Part shown: piece after piece, positions 19,480-31,511 of the stretch
How the letters are laid out: each line of letters begins with the position of its first letter
Numbering within the stretch: the stretch's first letter is position 1
Position numbers and translations under genes: made by a program
NCBI RefSeq assembly: GCF_921293095.1
Contig: NC_060254.1
Coordinates: forward strand, 6,262,001 to 6,326,000
DNA: 64,000 nt
From: Ischnura elegans
Taxonomy: Eukaryota > Arthropoda > Insecta > Odonata > Coenagrionidae
Direction of reading: 5' to 3'
The notes under the pieces: generated by a model
Told to the model about the DNA's origin: nothing
Seen by the model: the letters and a program-made list of their open reading frames with translations, nothing else
Databases searched by the model: none

Positions 19480-21476
19480 CCAATGGCACCGCACACATAC
19501 ATTTCGCCACAGACATTATGGAAGAGAATCGCATCTCCAAAGTTCGCACACCTTTCTAGCAACTCGAGAGGCATCTTCATACAACGAGGGCTCCTTGGCT
19601 TACGTTCTCGGATCTAATTATATCGCGAACGATACAAAAATATTTCATCACTTCTATAGAAGTTGGAAACGACGATTTCTTTAACGCCGACGAGACGCCA
19701 AAATAGGGACAATTCGTCTCACTACGCATCCTTTTTTATCTTCTACCATCTACCGATTTATATTATCAAAGATGATCACCATCCTAGCAACGCGCGCAGG
19801 ATGAATTTTGCTGTATTCGGGGCGTGGGATGGGGAGAGGCGAGCGGGGAGGGGACGGGAGCGGCCTGCCGCTCTGCTATCCGCGTCGCTGCGTGGGCGTT
19901 GAAATATTTTCTTCGAGGACGCCCACTCAAATTTGGCATTTTGTGGTAAAACGGAGGCAGATACGTCAAAATACTCGAATTTCTTGTCCTTGATGAACAG
20001 TAACCAGGCAAAATTTATAGGGAATGACCATAAAATATTAAACTTTTCGATTTTTGATCCTCCCCCTCCATCGATGACATTTTATCGAGAGCCAGGGGTT
20101 CACATAGAGGTCTCTAAATTTTCAGGCCTTATTTTTGATCGGTCCCTCAACTTTTTCATTGGGCCTGATGGCTTTGAAAAAAAATCGATTTTTCCGATCC
20201 GCCCTAATGGAAAATGACAGCAGCAGAGAAGGCAGGGATAGAGAGAGAGGCCTTCGAAATGTGGTGCAGCAGAAAAATGATGCGGATAAAATGGATGGAT
20301 CGAGGGAGTGGCGAGGAAGCCGTAAGAAGAGTAGGAGAGGAGCCTCATGAAAACCATGCTTACCGTATTTATTTTCAATTACATTCATTTCCTCTCATTA
20401 TTATATGAAATGCGACTTTTAGAAAGGGGACCCTTAATTTTCAAGTAACGTATCGATTTAAATGGCATCATCTAGCTGTGAACAGCGTATCACGATGAAT
20501 GAGGTTAAATGGTTATCAACATTGATAGTCCAGTAATATCTTACCATTATTAGTCAGCCACAGTCAGATGTTCTCATATCATTGGGGATATCAGCCTCCA
20601 ATCCTAAAACTCGACATCAAAACAAAAATGCTGCAATATGATGACTAGAGAACCTTCAATCATAACCTCTCTGTTGCATTCTAACATGCACTGGGATTTG
20701 CAACGCGCGATATGGTATTTTGGCGCTTGAGAGAATGGTAACAAATATTACGGGGCTCTGCATCTCTCTCTTAGAAATATGAGATCGGAAAAGGGCGTGA
20801 GTTATCAATTATAAACTATCTATCTAAAGTTAACAGACCATGGAAGATCGCACATCTTTAACATGGGGCAGGTAAACCGGTTGCAGGAGGCTGAAAGAGC
20901 AGCATTTTAAAAACCAGAGCCCGGTTTCGATCGGTTTGGGATTATGGCTATCGAGGCATTTATATCTTCATAAGGAGACAGTAAGTTACAAAATTTCCAA
21001 GGCGCAAGTGTGGGTGGGGAGTTGCTTGAATGTTATTTGTGATAGAGGAGATTTTGTGCCACAATGAAGGAGGAATTCGAGGGCGGATACTGTTGAGGAT
21101 ATAGGTACGTGTGGAGTGAGCGCGCTCCTGTCCCTAATCCTGACCCCTCCCCCCTGTAACGTGTTTCAGCAATAGGATCTGTGAATGAGGGATTTTAGAA
21201 ATGTATATGTTCCAAGTCAATCATTCCAGCATGAAAAATCAAGGAAAGTACTTGGAGGCTGTCTTCAACTGCCGAGATCCCCTAGTGATATAAACATATA
21301 GACACGGTGGAAGGAACATGAGGCAGCTTTTCCAGTGATATCAAAAATGGCGACAAACTTCCTCAGTATTCCCGCTACATCTGTTCCTGAAGGCAAGTTC
21401 CTGTTCTCAAGAGCGGCCATGACAATACGGAAGCATAGAAACCGCTTGGGTCACGAATCAGCAGGATACTCGCACA
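19480..21476. other. No gene recognised
   Basis: Short frames on both strands between 19663 and 20408 overlap one another and show no family motif. A patch at 20040-20215 with repeated ATTTTTGATC and AAAAATCGATTTTTCCGATC words looks like old repeat. I see nothing else I can support. Confidence 0.4.
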
Positions 21477-21484
21477 GTGCCCAT

Positions 21485-22446
21485 TAGAGCTGTGTGGTTC
21501 ATGAATTGAATCTACGTTTCCCATTCGAATCGTTCAAAATGAATGATTTGATGGAAGATTCAAATCCGCCGAATCCAAATCGATCAATAAGAACGAACGA
21601 TTTGAATTCGGCTTGACTGTGTTGATGATATCCATGAGAAGCATCATTAGATCCTGACGAATGGCCATACAGGTTGGTATATAAAAATTAACTCTTCGCC
21701 ATAATTACTATTTATTTGACTCGTAGGAATATGCGGTATACATTACTCTGTGACGGAACTAAATATACACTGATTTCGTAGAATGTCATAAGAGCTTATA
21801 CACGGATAAATCAGTGCTATTCTTCTGACTATATCAGTGAAATGAAGATTCTTGAGGCACGGGTATTTTTTTTAGATGGAATTAAAATGAATTCTTCACT
21901 TTCACAATTAAATGTTTTAATAAGTATGAAAGTCTTTGAGAAATAGTTGCATGCAATGGAACAGATAAAAATGTATGTAATTTGACGGGTTGAACTTAGT
22001 TTAAGAGTTATTTACATTGCATTTCAAAATTAATTTATCGTGGAATATTAATTTTCTACAGCATAACTTTCAGACAAATCGAAGAGGTTTCAAAATCTGA
22101 AAGCAATTTATCAGATGCCTTTAAAATGATAATTAATAATCACTCTGAAATGCTATCCGCCATAATATTTGAAATGCAGTAGGTTGGCAGAATCTCATGG
22201 ATTCAAGCATGATTAATACATTGCACATGCGTATGTATTCTCCATGGATTCAAGATTCACACAGATTCGAGATTCGGATGGATTCGATAATGACATGGAT
22301 TCGATAGTCACATAGATTCGATATTCACATGGATTCGAGATTCCCACGGTTCATTATGAGAGCTTTAAAGAACCGATTCATTGCCATGAATCAAATCCCA
22401 TGAACCGAATCCACCAAATGAACCGAAATTCCCGCCTCTACTGGTT
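21485..22446. mobile_element. Probable hAT-type non-autonomous element with minisatellite
   Basis: The left end TAGAGCTGTGTGGTTCATGA and the right region (TTTCGGTTCATTTGG reading inward from CGGGAATTTCGG, with TAGAGGCGGG at the outer side) form a degenerate inverted repeat rich in ATTCGAAT and GAATCGG words. The 8-mer GTGCCCAT flanks both sides (21477-21484 and 22447-22454), as an hAT target duplication would, although six bases (CTGGTT) lie between the TIR match and the right copy. It has no transposase. Confidence 0.55.
22243..22344 (+). repeat. 17-bp minisatellite, six units
   Basis: Six head-to-tail units of the form CATGGATTCGATATTCA occupy exactly 102 bases with two to five differences between units. 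The array lies near the right end of the hAT-like element, whose TIR uses the same GGATTCG word. Confidence 0.85.
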
Positions 22447-22499
22447 GTGCCCATCACTATCTCCACCGCGACAAGGTTGCAGCCCAAGGGAAAGGACTC

Positions 22500-25070
22500 C
22501 CAACCCACTGTCGCCGTGAAAATGATGTGCCGCTGTACTTTGCAAATTTATATATGGACTTCAGTGCATGCTATAATATTGAATAATGCATCATTTTTAA
22601 GGACATTTTATTCTAAATTCTGATTTAATTTTTGCTTTATGAAAAATTCAAAAATGAAGACATGCGAGTGCAATAAATAACTCCGCGCACCATAACATTA
22701 GCCGTTTTGTCAACTCCATGATCTTTGTAACTCAACCCAGGGAAAACTACAGCGTCTACAACCATAGGCGGGTCTAGGGGGGAGGGCGCGGGGGCACGTG
22801 CCCCCCTCTATGATCCTCCCGGCATCCCTCTACGTGCGGCGGTATCTGTCCTCCGCATCCCCTCGGCAGCGGTTGGGATGGCATCTATATGAAAGGATGC
22901 ACACTTACTCTTTGCATCTGGATGGCATCCAGCTGCCAACGAGAAATTTGATGGTCTGTGCCGGCTGGGGATTTATTTTTTCTTTTACGAAAAATTGATA
23001 AATGTAGACACGCCAGTGCAATAAATGACTGTGTGCACCGTAAAATTAGCCGATCTGTCAACGTCATTAACTTTGTAACTCAACTACTAAGAAAAACTAC
23101 TAGCATTCATCTTCCACACATAAGTTGTACACATCAATGTAGATCGATAAAATGGCTTCTGCGTATTTTTATAGCGCATATTTTGTTACCAATTAACGAA
23201 TATGTTTAAACCCCGAAAGAAAAATAAAACTGATATAAACACTTTTTCATTTATTTGTTAGTTTTCTATGATCTTTTGGTTAATATGTAAATATGATGAT
23301 TTAATATGTAAAGACATTGATATTTGTGAATGTTAATCAATTATATTAATGCCATGTTGCCAAACGGGGCCGCGCACAGTGGGGCCAAACCCCACTTTAC
23401 GTGGACAAAAGTCCAAAAATGAAAGTTTGAAATGGGGTTTTTTAAATATTAGGTTGGTAATTAGGATGTTTGAACAGCATAAAAGTGTATTTCACGGGTT
23501 GGTATGTGAGCACCTTCGCGTAGAAATAAGTGTCAAAGTGAGAAAAAAGCGAAGCACTGGCCCCGAAGTCGCAGACGCCTAAATGGACGGTCGATTTTAA
23601 ACTATGATTACAGTACACTGGCCCTTTTGATTTTATTTTTTTAACTTGCAATCTGTTGGAATAAGCATGGAAAATATAAATTTGCTTTTACTATTTATAT
23701 TTTTGAGAAAATAGCCATGGAGAAATCAATTATCATGAATGAATCGTCGTTGATTTTTCACGATGAAAAGTTTTATTTAGTTAGAGAAAAGTTATATAAT
23801 CGGACGGAATCGTAACGTGATTTTTAGGTATATTATTAATTGAAGCATGAGATAAATAATGTAAAAGAAATCAACTGCCATCGAGTTGCAAAAAGAGTTT
23901 TATGATAAAAGATTAGCTATGCATGACAAGCCGAAAGGGAATCCATCCGTCCGCTATGGCCGCATAGCAACGGGTAAACTATGATATAAACAGTGTCAAT
24001 TAAGATATTATTATTTTGTAATAAATAAAATTTGCATGCATTATATATTTTGTCTACTCATAGATACAAGCGGTGAATTTCTCTACACAAGGGCTGAGAT
24101 TTTTGAAATGTAGAGAAGCCATTCCCGAGGCTCCCACCCTGTCGTGAATGAAGTGCTCGAAAAGGTCATTTCCGCTCAACTGAGGTGTACTTATTCGATT
24201 TCGGAATGCCTATTTATTACTCTTTCACTCTCTACGCGCAATAAACCATACTCTATTGCATTTTATTTTTGAAAGTTAAGACTACCTCTTCAATACAGTA
24301 TTTTCTTTCTTTGTGTATTGGAAAGTGGTACATTCAAACTTAGGAGCAAATCTTTATTTTCTATTAGGCATGAAGGTTTTTTCAAAGATATTGCTAATAT
24401 AATTTTGCAAATTTTATATCAGATTTTTTTCTGACCACTAGGATTATTGACGTTAACATTTTTATTTTTATTATTTCAAATTTTTATATATAATGTATTT
24501 TTACAACTAATAAAGTTACTTTTAAAATTCTAAAAATAATAAAATTTTAAAAAATAATTCAAAAAATCGAAAATATTGAAAACTTAATATTGGATTTCAT
24601 GAAACCGGTCTCTAAAACATATATATGAATATTTTAGGGTTGTTAGTAAAAGTTTTTGACTTTTGTCCGTCTGAAGTGGGGTTTGGCCCCACTGTGCCGC
24701 GGCGCGTAAACCAAGCTGCTGTGAGAATGGATCGGAGACGCATTACAAAGGAAGTTGTAGATGGAAAAAGAATGGAATCCAGAGGTGGCTACAAAAAATG
24801 AATCATATGGCATTCTTCGAATTTCTTCTACGCCGTTGCTTGCTTTCCAGAATAAGTTGAATCACAAGAAGAATGTTCCGCGGCCCTTGATTTAGAAACT
24901 TTGGAGGAGGAAGCAGAAGACATACGTGGATCAGCAATTTCCATTTAGTTGGTTGTCAGGATAAAGCAAGGATCCATTTAAAGGTTGTCAGGCCATCGTA
25001 TGGAGTAGGACTGAAGTGCACCACAGGGGAAATGGGGTGTTTCATTGAAAGTCATAGAAACGTACGAGGT
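22500..25070 (+). repeat. Dispersed repeat family, copy 2 (interrupted)
   Basis: Parts of the family at 3553-4484 recur here inverted: 22520-22760, then a partial direct repeat at 22978-23230, then 24730-25050 after an inserted TIR element (23370-24708). The last part keeps the motifs ESQEECSAA and ISNFHLVGCQDKARIHLKVV in plus-strand frames and ends in a donor-like GAG|GTAAGTG at about 25071. The frames overlap and are broken. A GC-rich palindromic patch (GGGGGCACGTGCCCCCC near 22792) lies between the first two parts. Family unknown. Confidence 0.5.
23370..24708. mobile_element. 1.34-kb TIR element with hairpin ends
   Basis: The ends match as inverted repeats: CACAGTGGGGCCAAACCCCA at the left (from about 23374) and the reverse complement at the right (to about 24700), continuing through GGACAAAAGTC. 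Each end is itself a palindrome (AGTGGGG-CCAAA-CCCCACT). A flanking CCGCG is also shared. No transposase frame is visible; the interior is very AT-rich. It interrupts copy 2 of the dispersed family. Confidence 0.7.
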
Positions 25071-25570
25071 AAGTGATTTATGCATTTCGATTTTCCAGTC
25101 TGTCTCGTCTTGTTTGGGTCTAATACTAATAACAAAGGCCACCATTTTTACGATTCTACCATGTTTTTCAAGTTCTGTTGATGAAGTATCATATTCCGAG
25201 CCGAATCCCTAAAATGTCTCATTTTTACTACATTTATAATCAGAACTTTTTTTAAATTCGCTGTCAATTTCTAAACTGTCATACATTGAAGAAAATCGAA
25301 AATATAAGAAGCAAAATCATGTGTGCACTAACGTTTAAAATACAACGTAATGTGCACATACCTACTTTTCTTATTATTTCGTGTAATCCCTTTTACTTTC
25401 ATCATTAGATACATCAGTGAAAATTATATTAATAATATTATACTAATTTAAGCAAAATTATGCTTTTATTGTACATAATAACTTTTTGGGTGCGGTTTGA
25501 TATTGGAACTAGTGAATCGTTGATAAATCGATAAATAAAAGTGACGGAACCATGACTATCTAAGTTAAAT

Positions 25571-26222
25571 ATGGTAGTTTCCTTCATCAAAGAAAACGAA
25601 AGGCATTGATTGCGATTCGTTACCCACCATTAGTGTATTCATAATATACAAATTATTTGGTTTTAGAAATCCCATTTCAGGCGAATGTTAATGGTCAATT
25701 TTAACACCATTTGAAAAAGGCCAGATTGGCGCCCATGCGATGGCACACCACGTTACGTCACAGGGACCTAGTTTCTATTCGAGTAGATAGGAGTTTTACA
25801 TCATCTGAGATTACCATTGCATGCATGAGGCACAGAGCTCAGGGAAGCATGTCTTAATAATCACCTATTAAAACTGGCTAAGGTCGGAAAGTTTCCTTCG
25901 TTTGATAAGGTATTAATAATCCTTATTTAAGCCAAGAGCTACCAGCTAGCAGGGTACTCTGCTACCTGCTAGCATCCTGCGACGTATCAGGACTCAAGCC
26001 TCGCCCCAAGGTCACCTCACTTGCGGGAACCAGAACGACGTCACACGGAGTTTTCCCGGCATTCATACTTAGCTGTCGCGTTTTCGCGCGCTTGAAATTT
26101 TTCACTTTTCATTAAATCACGAAAAATCGATATCGTCATTTAAAAATCTAAAAGCGTGAAATACGTACTCCAGGAGTAATTATCTTTCGATTTGGGCAAT
26201 AAAAAAAATAGGAAACCACCCT
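25571..26222. mobile_element. 650-bp MITE family, copy 3
   Basis: Third copy of the family at 6642-7292, 652 bp long. The left end has one change (ATGGTAGTTTCC); the right end is GGAAACCACCCT. AT flanks both sides. No coding sequence. Confidence 0.83.
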
Positions 26223-26309
26223 ATTATGTATGAAATGCGTCATATTTGGACTCATTCTTTTTATACTTGGTGCGCATTCATTCCTATTCAAGAATCAAAA
26301 GAAGGTAAA

Positions 26310-26560
26310 CCGGGACGGATCTAGGATTTTCTGGGGGTCAGACAGGTTTTTAGACTAAAAACAAAATACATCAATTACTGTAGAACATATTATCTTTATT
26401 TTGGTATGAAAGTTTTTTTGTATTGAATTAAATGATTGTGGCTCCGTAACGCGCAAAACAAAACGAGCGTTGCGACAACCGCATTAAATGTTTGTTTTTT
26501 TTGAGCGTATGAAAAGGGGCACGTACCCCCCTCCTAAATCCACATATCGATCACTAAGTT
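26310..26560. mobile_element. Possible degraded hAT-like MITE
   Basis: GGACGGATCTAGGATTTTCTGGGGG at the left and ACGTACCCCCCTCCTAAATCCACA at the right are loosely inverted, and both resemble the GGCGGATC/GGGGGG ends of the hAT-like elements at 27165 and 50253. No target duplication seen. Confidence 0.35.
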
Positions 26561-26564
26561 TGAA

Positions 26565-27156
26565 CAACATGTATCTCAAAATTTGGCCGGTTTGAGTTAA
26601 TACTGCTAATAAATAATAAAATTCGAGCAAAAACCAACTCTTTGTTCGCAAATGTATGCTTCTTTTTCCGTTTTAAGTATTTTTCGTTTTTAATTTCAAT
26701 TAAAATCATATACAATTTTTTTAAAATAATTTTTTTCTCTCCTGAAAAGTTGCTATTTTTGAGATAGGTTTTGTTAGAACTTAGCCATAGATATGGAGGT
26801 AAAACACTAATCGCGGAAAGCTGTTGCTTGTCACAGAAGAGCACGGTACATGCGCGACTCATGCTATCAGGGTGTTTCGAAAATTGAAGAGAGGTCTCGT
26901 GAAAAGAGGGGAGGAGGCCAGAAGGAGAGGGGGGGGAAGCTATTCAAACGAAAGCACTTACTATTGCTCTCAGGTAATTGAAACTTTTACTCCACTGCAA
27001 TGAAATTTTTTCCGGCTATAGAACTCTGGGCTCTATCCATTCCCACTTCCAAATTTTAATTGTTAACAGGGAAACTACTTAATGCTTGAAAATGTCACAA
27101 TTACATCGTGCTTACTGTCATTTGCTTTTAAATTTTGTGCACAATATGAATATTTC
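26565..27156. other. No gene recognised
   Basis: A 102-codon minus frame (26862-26554) is lysine rich and matches nothing I know. The rest is unique sequence without structure. Confidence 0.35.
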
Positions 27157-27164
27157 ACACCAAT

Positions 27165-27427
27165 CAGTGGCGCCGACTCCATGGTGCCTGAGGGGGCCCG
27201 AGCCCCCTCAAAAATTCGTTATGGGTGTGAGGAAAAAATGTGTCAGGTTTGTCGATTCTCCTCGGAGTGTCCAGATATCGAGATTCGAGTGATCAGGGTT
27301 CTCATATTGATCATATGACTCTTCCAAAATTCTTAAAAAAAAACTCAAAACTCACTACCTACTAATTTCCTGGGGCAAGATCTCCGGTTTGGCCCCCCCC
27401 AATATTTTTTGTAAGTCGGCACTCCTG
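27165..27427. mobile_element. 263-bp hAT-type MITE with exact 8-bp target duplication
   Basis: The left end CAGTGGCGCCGACTCCATGG and the right end (reverse complement CAGGAGTGCCGACTTAC) start with the CAG of hAT elements. ACACCAAT flanks both sides exactly (27157-27164 and 27428-27435), the 8-bp duplication made by hAT transposases. The subterminal runs GGGGGCCCGAGCCCCC and GGCCCCCCCC form hairpins. No coding sequence. Confidence 0.87.
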
Positions 27428-27541
27428 ACACCAATCAAGATGCCTCATCATTTGCCGAAAGTCACGGTTAGACACTTTAGGGCCCAATGGGAGACTCATT
27501 TTTTTGGGCCTTAAGAAACTGGGAGCTTTGAAGAAGAATGG

Positions 27542-27783
27542 ATGAAAAAGTTCAGTGGGCAGGAATGGATGAAACACGTTCCTATAAATTATTATATATT
27601 TGGCTTGTGTCCTGGACACAAGATCCTCCTGGATGAGGCCAAAGCCAATGCAAGAACATCTGCATATTATACAAGGCTAATTAGAGAGGCATTGGAAATT
27701 CCTAAACGGGCTTTAAATTTTAATAGGGATGATGGATATAATTTAAGCCATGTGTGGAAGAGATATCTTTCAAAAAATTGAAT
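27542..27783 (+). pseudogene. Penelope-like retroelement, C-terminal fragment
   Basis: The frame carries EAKANARTSAYYTRLIREAL and then NFNRDDGYNLSHVWKRYL. This resembles the C-terminal block (ET..A....Y..R.IREAIEI....FNRE.G..LS..W) found after the GIY-YIG domain in many arthropod Penelope-like elements. Only about 60 residues fit; the reverse transcriptase is missing. The stop at 27779-27781 is at the expected place after the block. The sequence that follows has a hammerhead-like motif, which also fits this class. The assignment rests on motif memory. Confidence 0.5.
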
Positions 27784-27930
27784 TACAATATTCCATTACT
27801 CTCATGCTTTTATAGTTAACGTTTTAAAGAAATTGTTTTTATTTTATTTTTATTTACTTTTATAAACCCTTGACAACAATGGACTAGTTTTCCAATGGTA
27901 TGAGAGCAAAATAATTACATCTTCAATCTC

Positions 27931-27970
27931 CTGACGACATTCCCAGCAGGAGGAACGAAACGTCGAGTTT
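27931..27970 (+). ncRNA. Candidate hammerhead ribozyme core
   Basis: CTGACGA at 27931-27937 and CGAAAC at 27956-27961 have the order and spacing of the two conserved hammerhead core strands, with TTCC/GGAA able to pair between them and GTC following. Stems I and III are not convincing. Penelope-like elements are known to carry hammerhead motifs in their flanks, and this one lies 150 bases after the Penelope-like frame. Confidence 0.3.
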
Positions 27971-27999
27971 AAATATTAATCGACACAGACGTACACCCG

Positions 28000-28779
28000 G
28001 AAAGTGGAATTTAATAGTGCATCTAATCGCTGCGGAAAACTTAAAACCAAAATAATTTAAGAACTTTCAGTCATCTTGTCTTACCTGTCCTCTCCCGGGC
28101 CCTTCTTATTTATATGGCCCAAACTCTTTCTTTCAAGAATACAGCAATAGGCAACTCTCCTCAATATCCAAAATATAGTCCCTCCCCTGCACGTTATTAG
28201 TACTCATCCATTATTTACTCAATGTGCTCTGGATACGAGAAATAAAATGATTGGAAGAGTTATAACCTATCAGAATTTTGAGCCACCAGCAATCGCCATG
28301 GTGTCCGGTTTAAATTTTAACAGGCATTCATGCTTCAAAGAGAAAATGTTTTTATAGACTTTGGCAGAGGAAATAATTTCACAAAATTATCTGAAATTCC
28401 TCTGATCCCTTAGTGGGCGAGGTCCTCAGTTGCGACAAGGCTCAGGAGGGGATTACAAGTGTTCTGCTGCAGCAGAGAGGAAGTCCAAGCCTTCACTCAT
28501 TTCCCCACACAACACCTGCGATCTGCATCTGAAGACCTGGGTTATTTTAAATAAGGACACCCCATGATATTTGATAGTTAAAATAAACGTGAAAATTAAC
28601 AAAGTTAAAAATTACGATAGTAATAGGAAGTACTACCAGTACTCTAAGCAGTGTGCAGTAGAGAGCTTAAACACCATAAGTTTTCCTCATCACAGGGATG
28701 TCCAGGGCTCCATGTTCCTTGGCCTTGGAGAACATTACTTAGTCGGTACACGGTGAAATACAAGTGACACTCATATTCC
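28000..28779. other. Intergenic; no gene recognised
   Basis: Unique sequence between the Penelope-like remnant and the predicted 3' end of the Cyclin T-like gene. A 61-codon plus frame (28571-28756) has no family features. Confidence 0.35.
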
Positions 28780-28802
28780 ATTATCAAAAAGTAATTTCAC
28801 TT

Positions 28803-28808
28803 TTTATT
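28803..28808 (-). promoter_or_regulatory. Distal poly(A) signal candidate
   Basis: TTTATT on the plus strand is AATAAA on the minus strand. It marks the point where the transposon-free stretch downstream of the Cyclin T-like stop codon ends. Confidence 0.3.
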
Positions 28809-31299
28809 CAAGCTTACTTCATTCAATAACTTACACTTAACTCTGATTAGAATAAGAAACAAATAATGCATTCCTGTGGCCAGGTACAATACAAAAATTA
28901 CATACTATGCTCTGGCCATTAACAAGTACCCCAAAACACAAAATTTCCTAGTACGTACAATCACTTGAATAATGGAAAAAAAAGCATTAAGAAACTGCAA
29001 TGTCTAAATCATCAGCAGCTGCTATGGAGAAATATACAGTTTCGAGCACACTGTACATGCAGATAACAATTTATACATACAAAGACGACAGCAGCAGCCG
29101 TGGCTGCCAACTTGAGCTTACATTACAAAACACCGCAAGTGTACTTTTAAATGCGTAAAGGAACAAATTTAGAACTTCACTAGTATTACGTCTTCTTAAA
29201 CATCTTTTAGAATACTTTTAAAGAAGTTTTTTTAAACGTGGAATTCACAACCATCATCACGGGAAAATCCAGAGGCATAATAATGTACATTAAATATTCA
29301 TCATTTTTTTAATCTGAAAACAATGTCCCTAAAAACCATTCACATATCTCAGTGAACCCATTCACATCATCATGTACTCCAGTCAATATTTCATTGCACA
29401 TTCTCAGGTTAGTCAACAAGTTTCCCTAAAACTCACGAGGAAATAATAACTTAAGAAAAAAAGGAATAATATAAATCTTAGAGAAACTGAACATTTTTTA
29501 TTCACAAAACTCCTCGCACAATAATGGTTGCCTCGATGAGGACACAGAATAGTTTCATAGGTCTCGCTTGTAGGCCTATTTCCAATTTTACATAAGTGGA
29601 AAACATCACAGCTTTGTCATCTAAGTAATAAACAAATTTATTTGTTCCTATAACTTCTCTTTAACTTAGGATCCACTGCTTCAAGCCATGCCCTGGTCAT
29701 AAGTTGTAATACCACATCTTACGCACACGTCAACAAAGACAACACCACTTTGAAATCCTTAATCCACCACATATTTTGGTCCGTAAAAAAGTACAAACAG
29801 AGGGGTACAAATGGTTGTTATGAGGGTGGACTAGGCTCAAACAAATATACATATATATAATAACTTATTAAAAAAATCTTGTTGCATATATTCCCACATA
29901 AATCAACTTCGCAATCATGTGTGGATTCTAACATCCTTCTTTAAGTTTAACCGCTCTCTTCCGCTGGGACGATATGGAGCTGCAAAGGCATCCCCAATGA
30001 GGTAAGCAAGTTCACGTACACAGCCTTACACTCAAGTGATGTGAACCACAAGTGATCGGCAGTGACAGATCGAAAACAATGAACAGACTGAGAGATATAA
30101 TCGTTACAGAGCAGGGAAATTCTTAACTATAAAACTTCATTCAATGGACTCTGTACAAATTTTTTAACTCTTCAATTAACACAGACATAAAACAATCAAA
30201 ACTAATTTAAGTCCCCAAAATACATGCAATTGTACACGCAAAAAAAGTTTCATCCAACCAGGAAAAATCAATTTTTATAACTTTACATTATTCGTCAACC
30301 TATGGCTTCATTTGGTTGATCACCATTGGATGATGATGTACATATACTGGCAAGTTACCATATTTAAGATAACTAGGGCATCCGTGTCAAGTTCCACAGA
30401 GACTTTGCATATATTATCACTCTGCTCGGCTAGAGAACTCCCCCTCTCAGACATAACACAGACACACACGTCTAGTAAGTAATAGTAAAACCACCTTTCC
30501 TTGTTAGGCACATAAAATTGGAGAGCTTCTTGATTACACACCAGAGCACACGCAATGCATCAACCTCCATGTCCTCCCTTCCAACCAATTTCATCAGACA
30601 AAAAGAAAGAGACATCTGGGGGGGCAAATGGGAAGCTTCTTCCAAACCAGCAAGCCAAGTACTTCTGGATACCCGCATTAACTGTGACTCCCAAATCTAT
30701 GGTTTGGGGATCACAACCGCTTTAGCCATCAGAAAGAAATTTACCCACAATGGTGAGAGTTAAAGCAGCTAATGGCTACAATGACTATCCATTCCAGAAA
30801 GCAATTCGAGGACCAATCAACTACAGAGTTCAATATATGTAAATTGCACCAAGTAATTTCAAAATACCTATTTTCTCCTTTCCTTACTTCAATTGCACTT
30901 AAAGTATTTAAAGCATGCCCAGAGAAGAAGTGAAGAGTGGGGAGACGATAGGGTGAAGGCAATACAAATTAAAAATTACATTCAACCTAATACACCTAGC
31001 CAAAATGGAAATGACTGCAGAGGGACAATCCCTACGATCTGCCATCAGTACTGCAGCACAATGACACACTCTAAAACAAGAGGTGTCATTCATAACACAG
31101 TATTTAGCGAGGTGGGGTTATCTGAGTAAATGAAAATGAAGACAATAGAGGGCCTACACCGAACAAAGCAGAAGGACGGCTTTCTCACACGGCATTCTCT
31201 CCTAGTTTGAAATGAATTCAGCAGTATGTCTCAGGAATTATCAACGGACATGAAGTGATTACACATTTCAATGACATGGAGCACTCGAAACAAGAGAAG

Positions 31300-31316
31300 G
31301 AGAGAGAGAGAGAGAC
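31300..31316. repeat. GA microsatellite
   Basis: About eight GA dinucleotides in a row (TC on the coding strand of the Cyclin T-like gene). Confidence 0.9.
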
Positions 31317-31481
31317 TAAGACAAAACAATTAGGAATTAAACGATAATACAAAATTTCATCAGACAATGGATGACGCAGCCACCCTATTGCCAAGTGCAG
31401 ATATCCATTACCCACAAGGCACTACTCATGCAACCAGCGCAATACTTGCACACGGGCAGAAATCACCCTGGTTATATAAAT

Positions 31482-31511
31482 GTATATATATGTATATATA
31501 TATATATATAT
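31482..31511. repeat. TA microsatellite
   Basis: A run of TA interrupted twice by TG, followed by a T tract. Confidence 0.9.

Noticed and set aside
22243-22344. Six regular 17-bp units as a CRISPR-like array
   Set aside because: The units are contiguous without spacers and lie in a eukaryotic transposon; it is a minisatellite.
26554-26862. 102-codon minus-strand frame as a gene
   Set aside because: Lysine/isoleucine-rich composition as expected from AT-rich DNA, with no motif, splice or promoter support.
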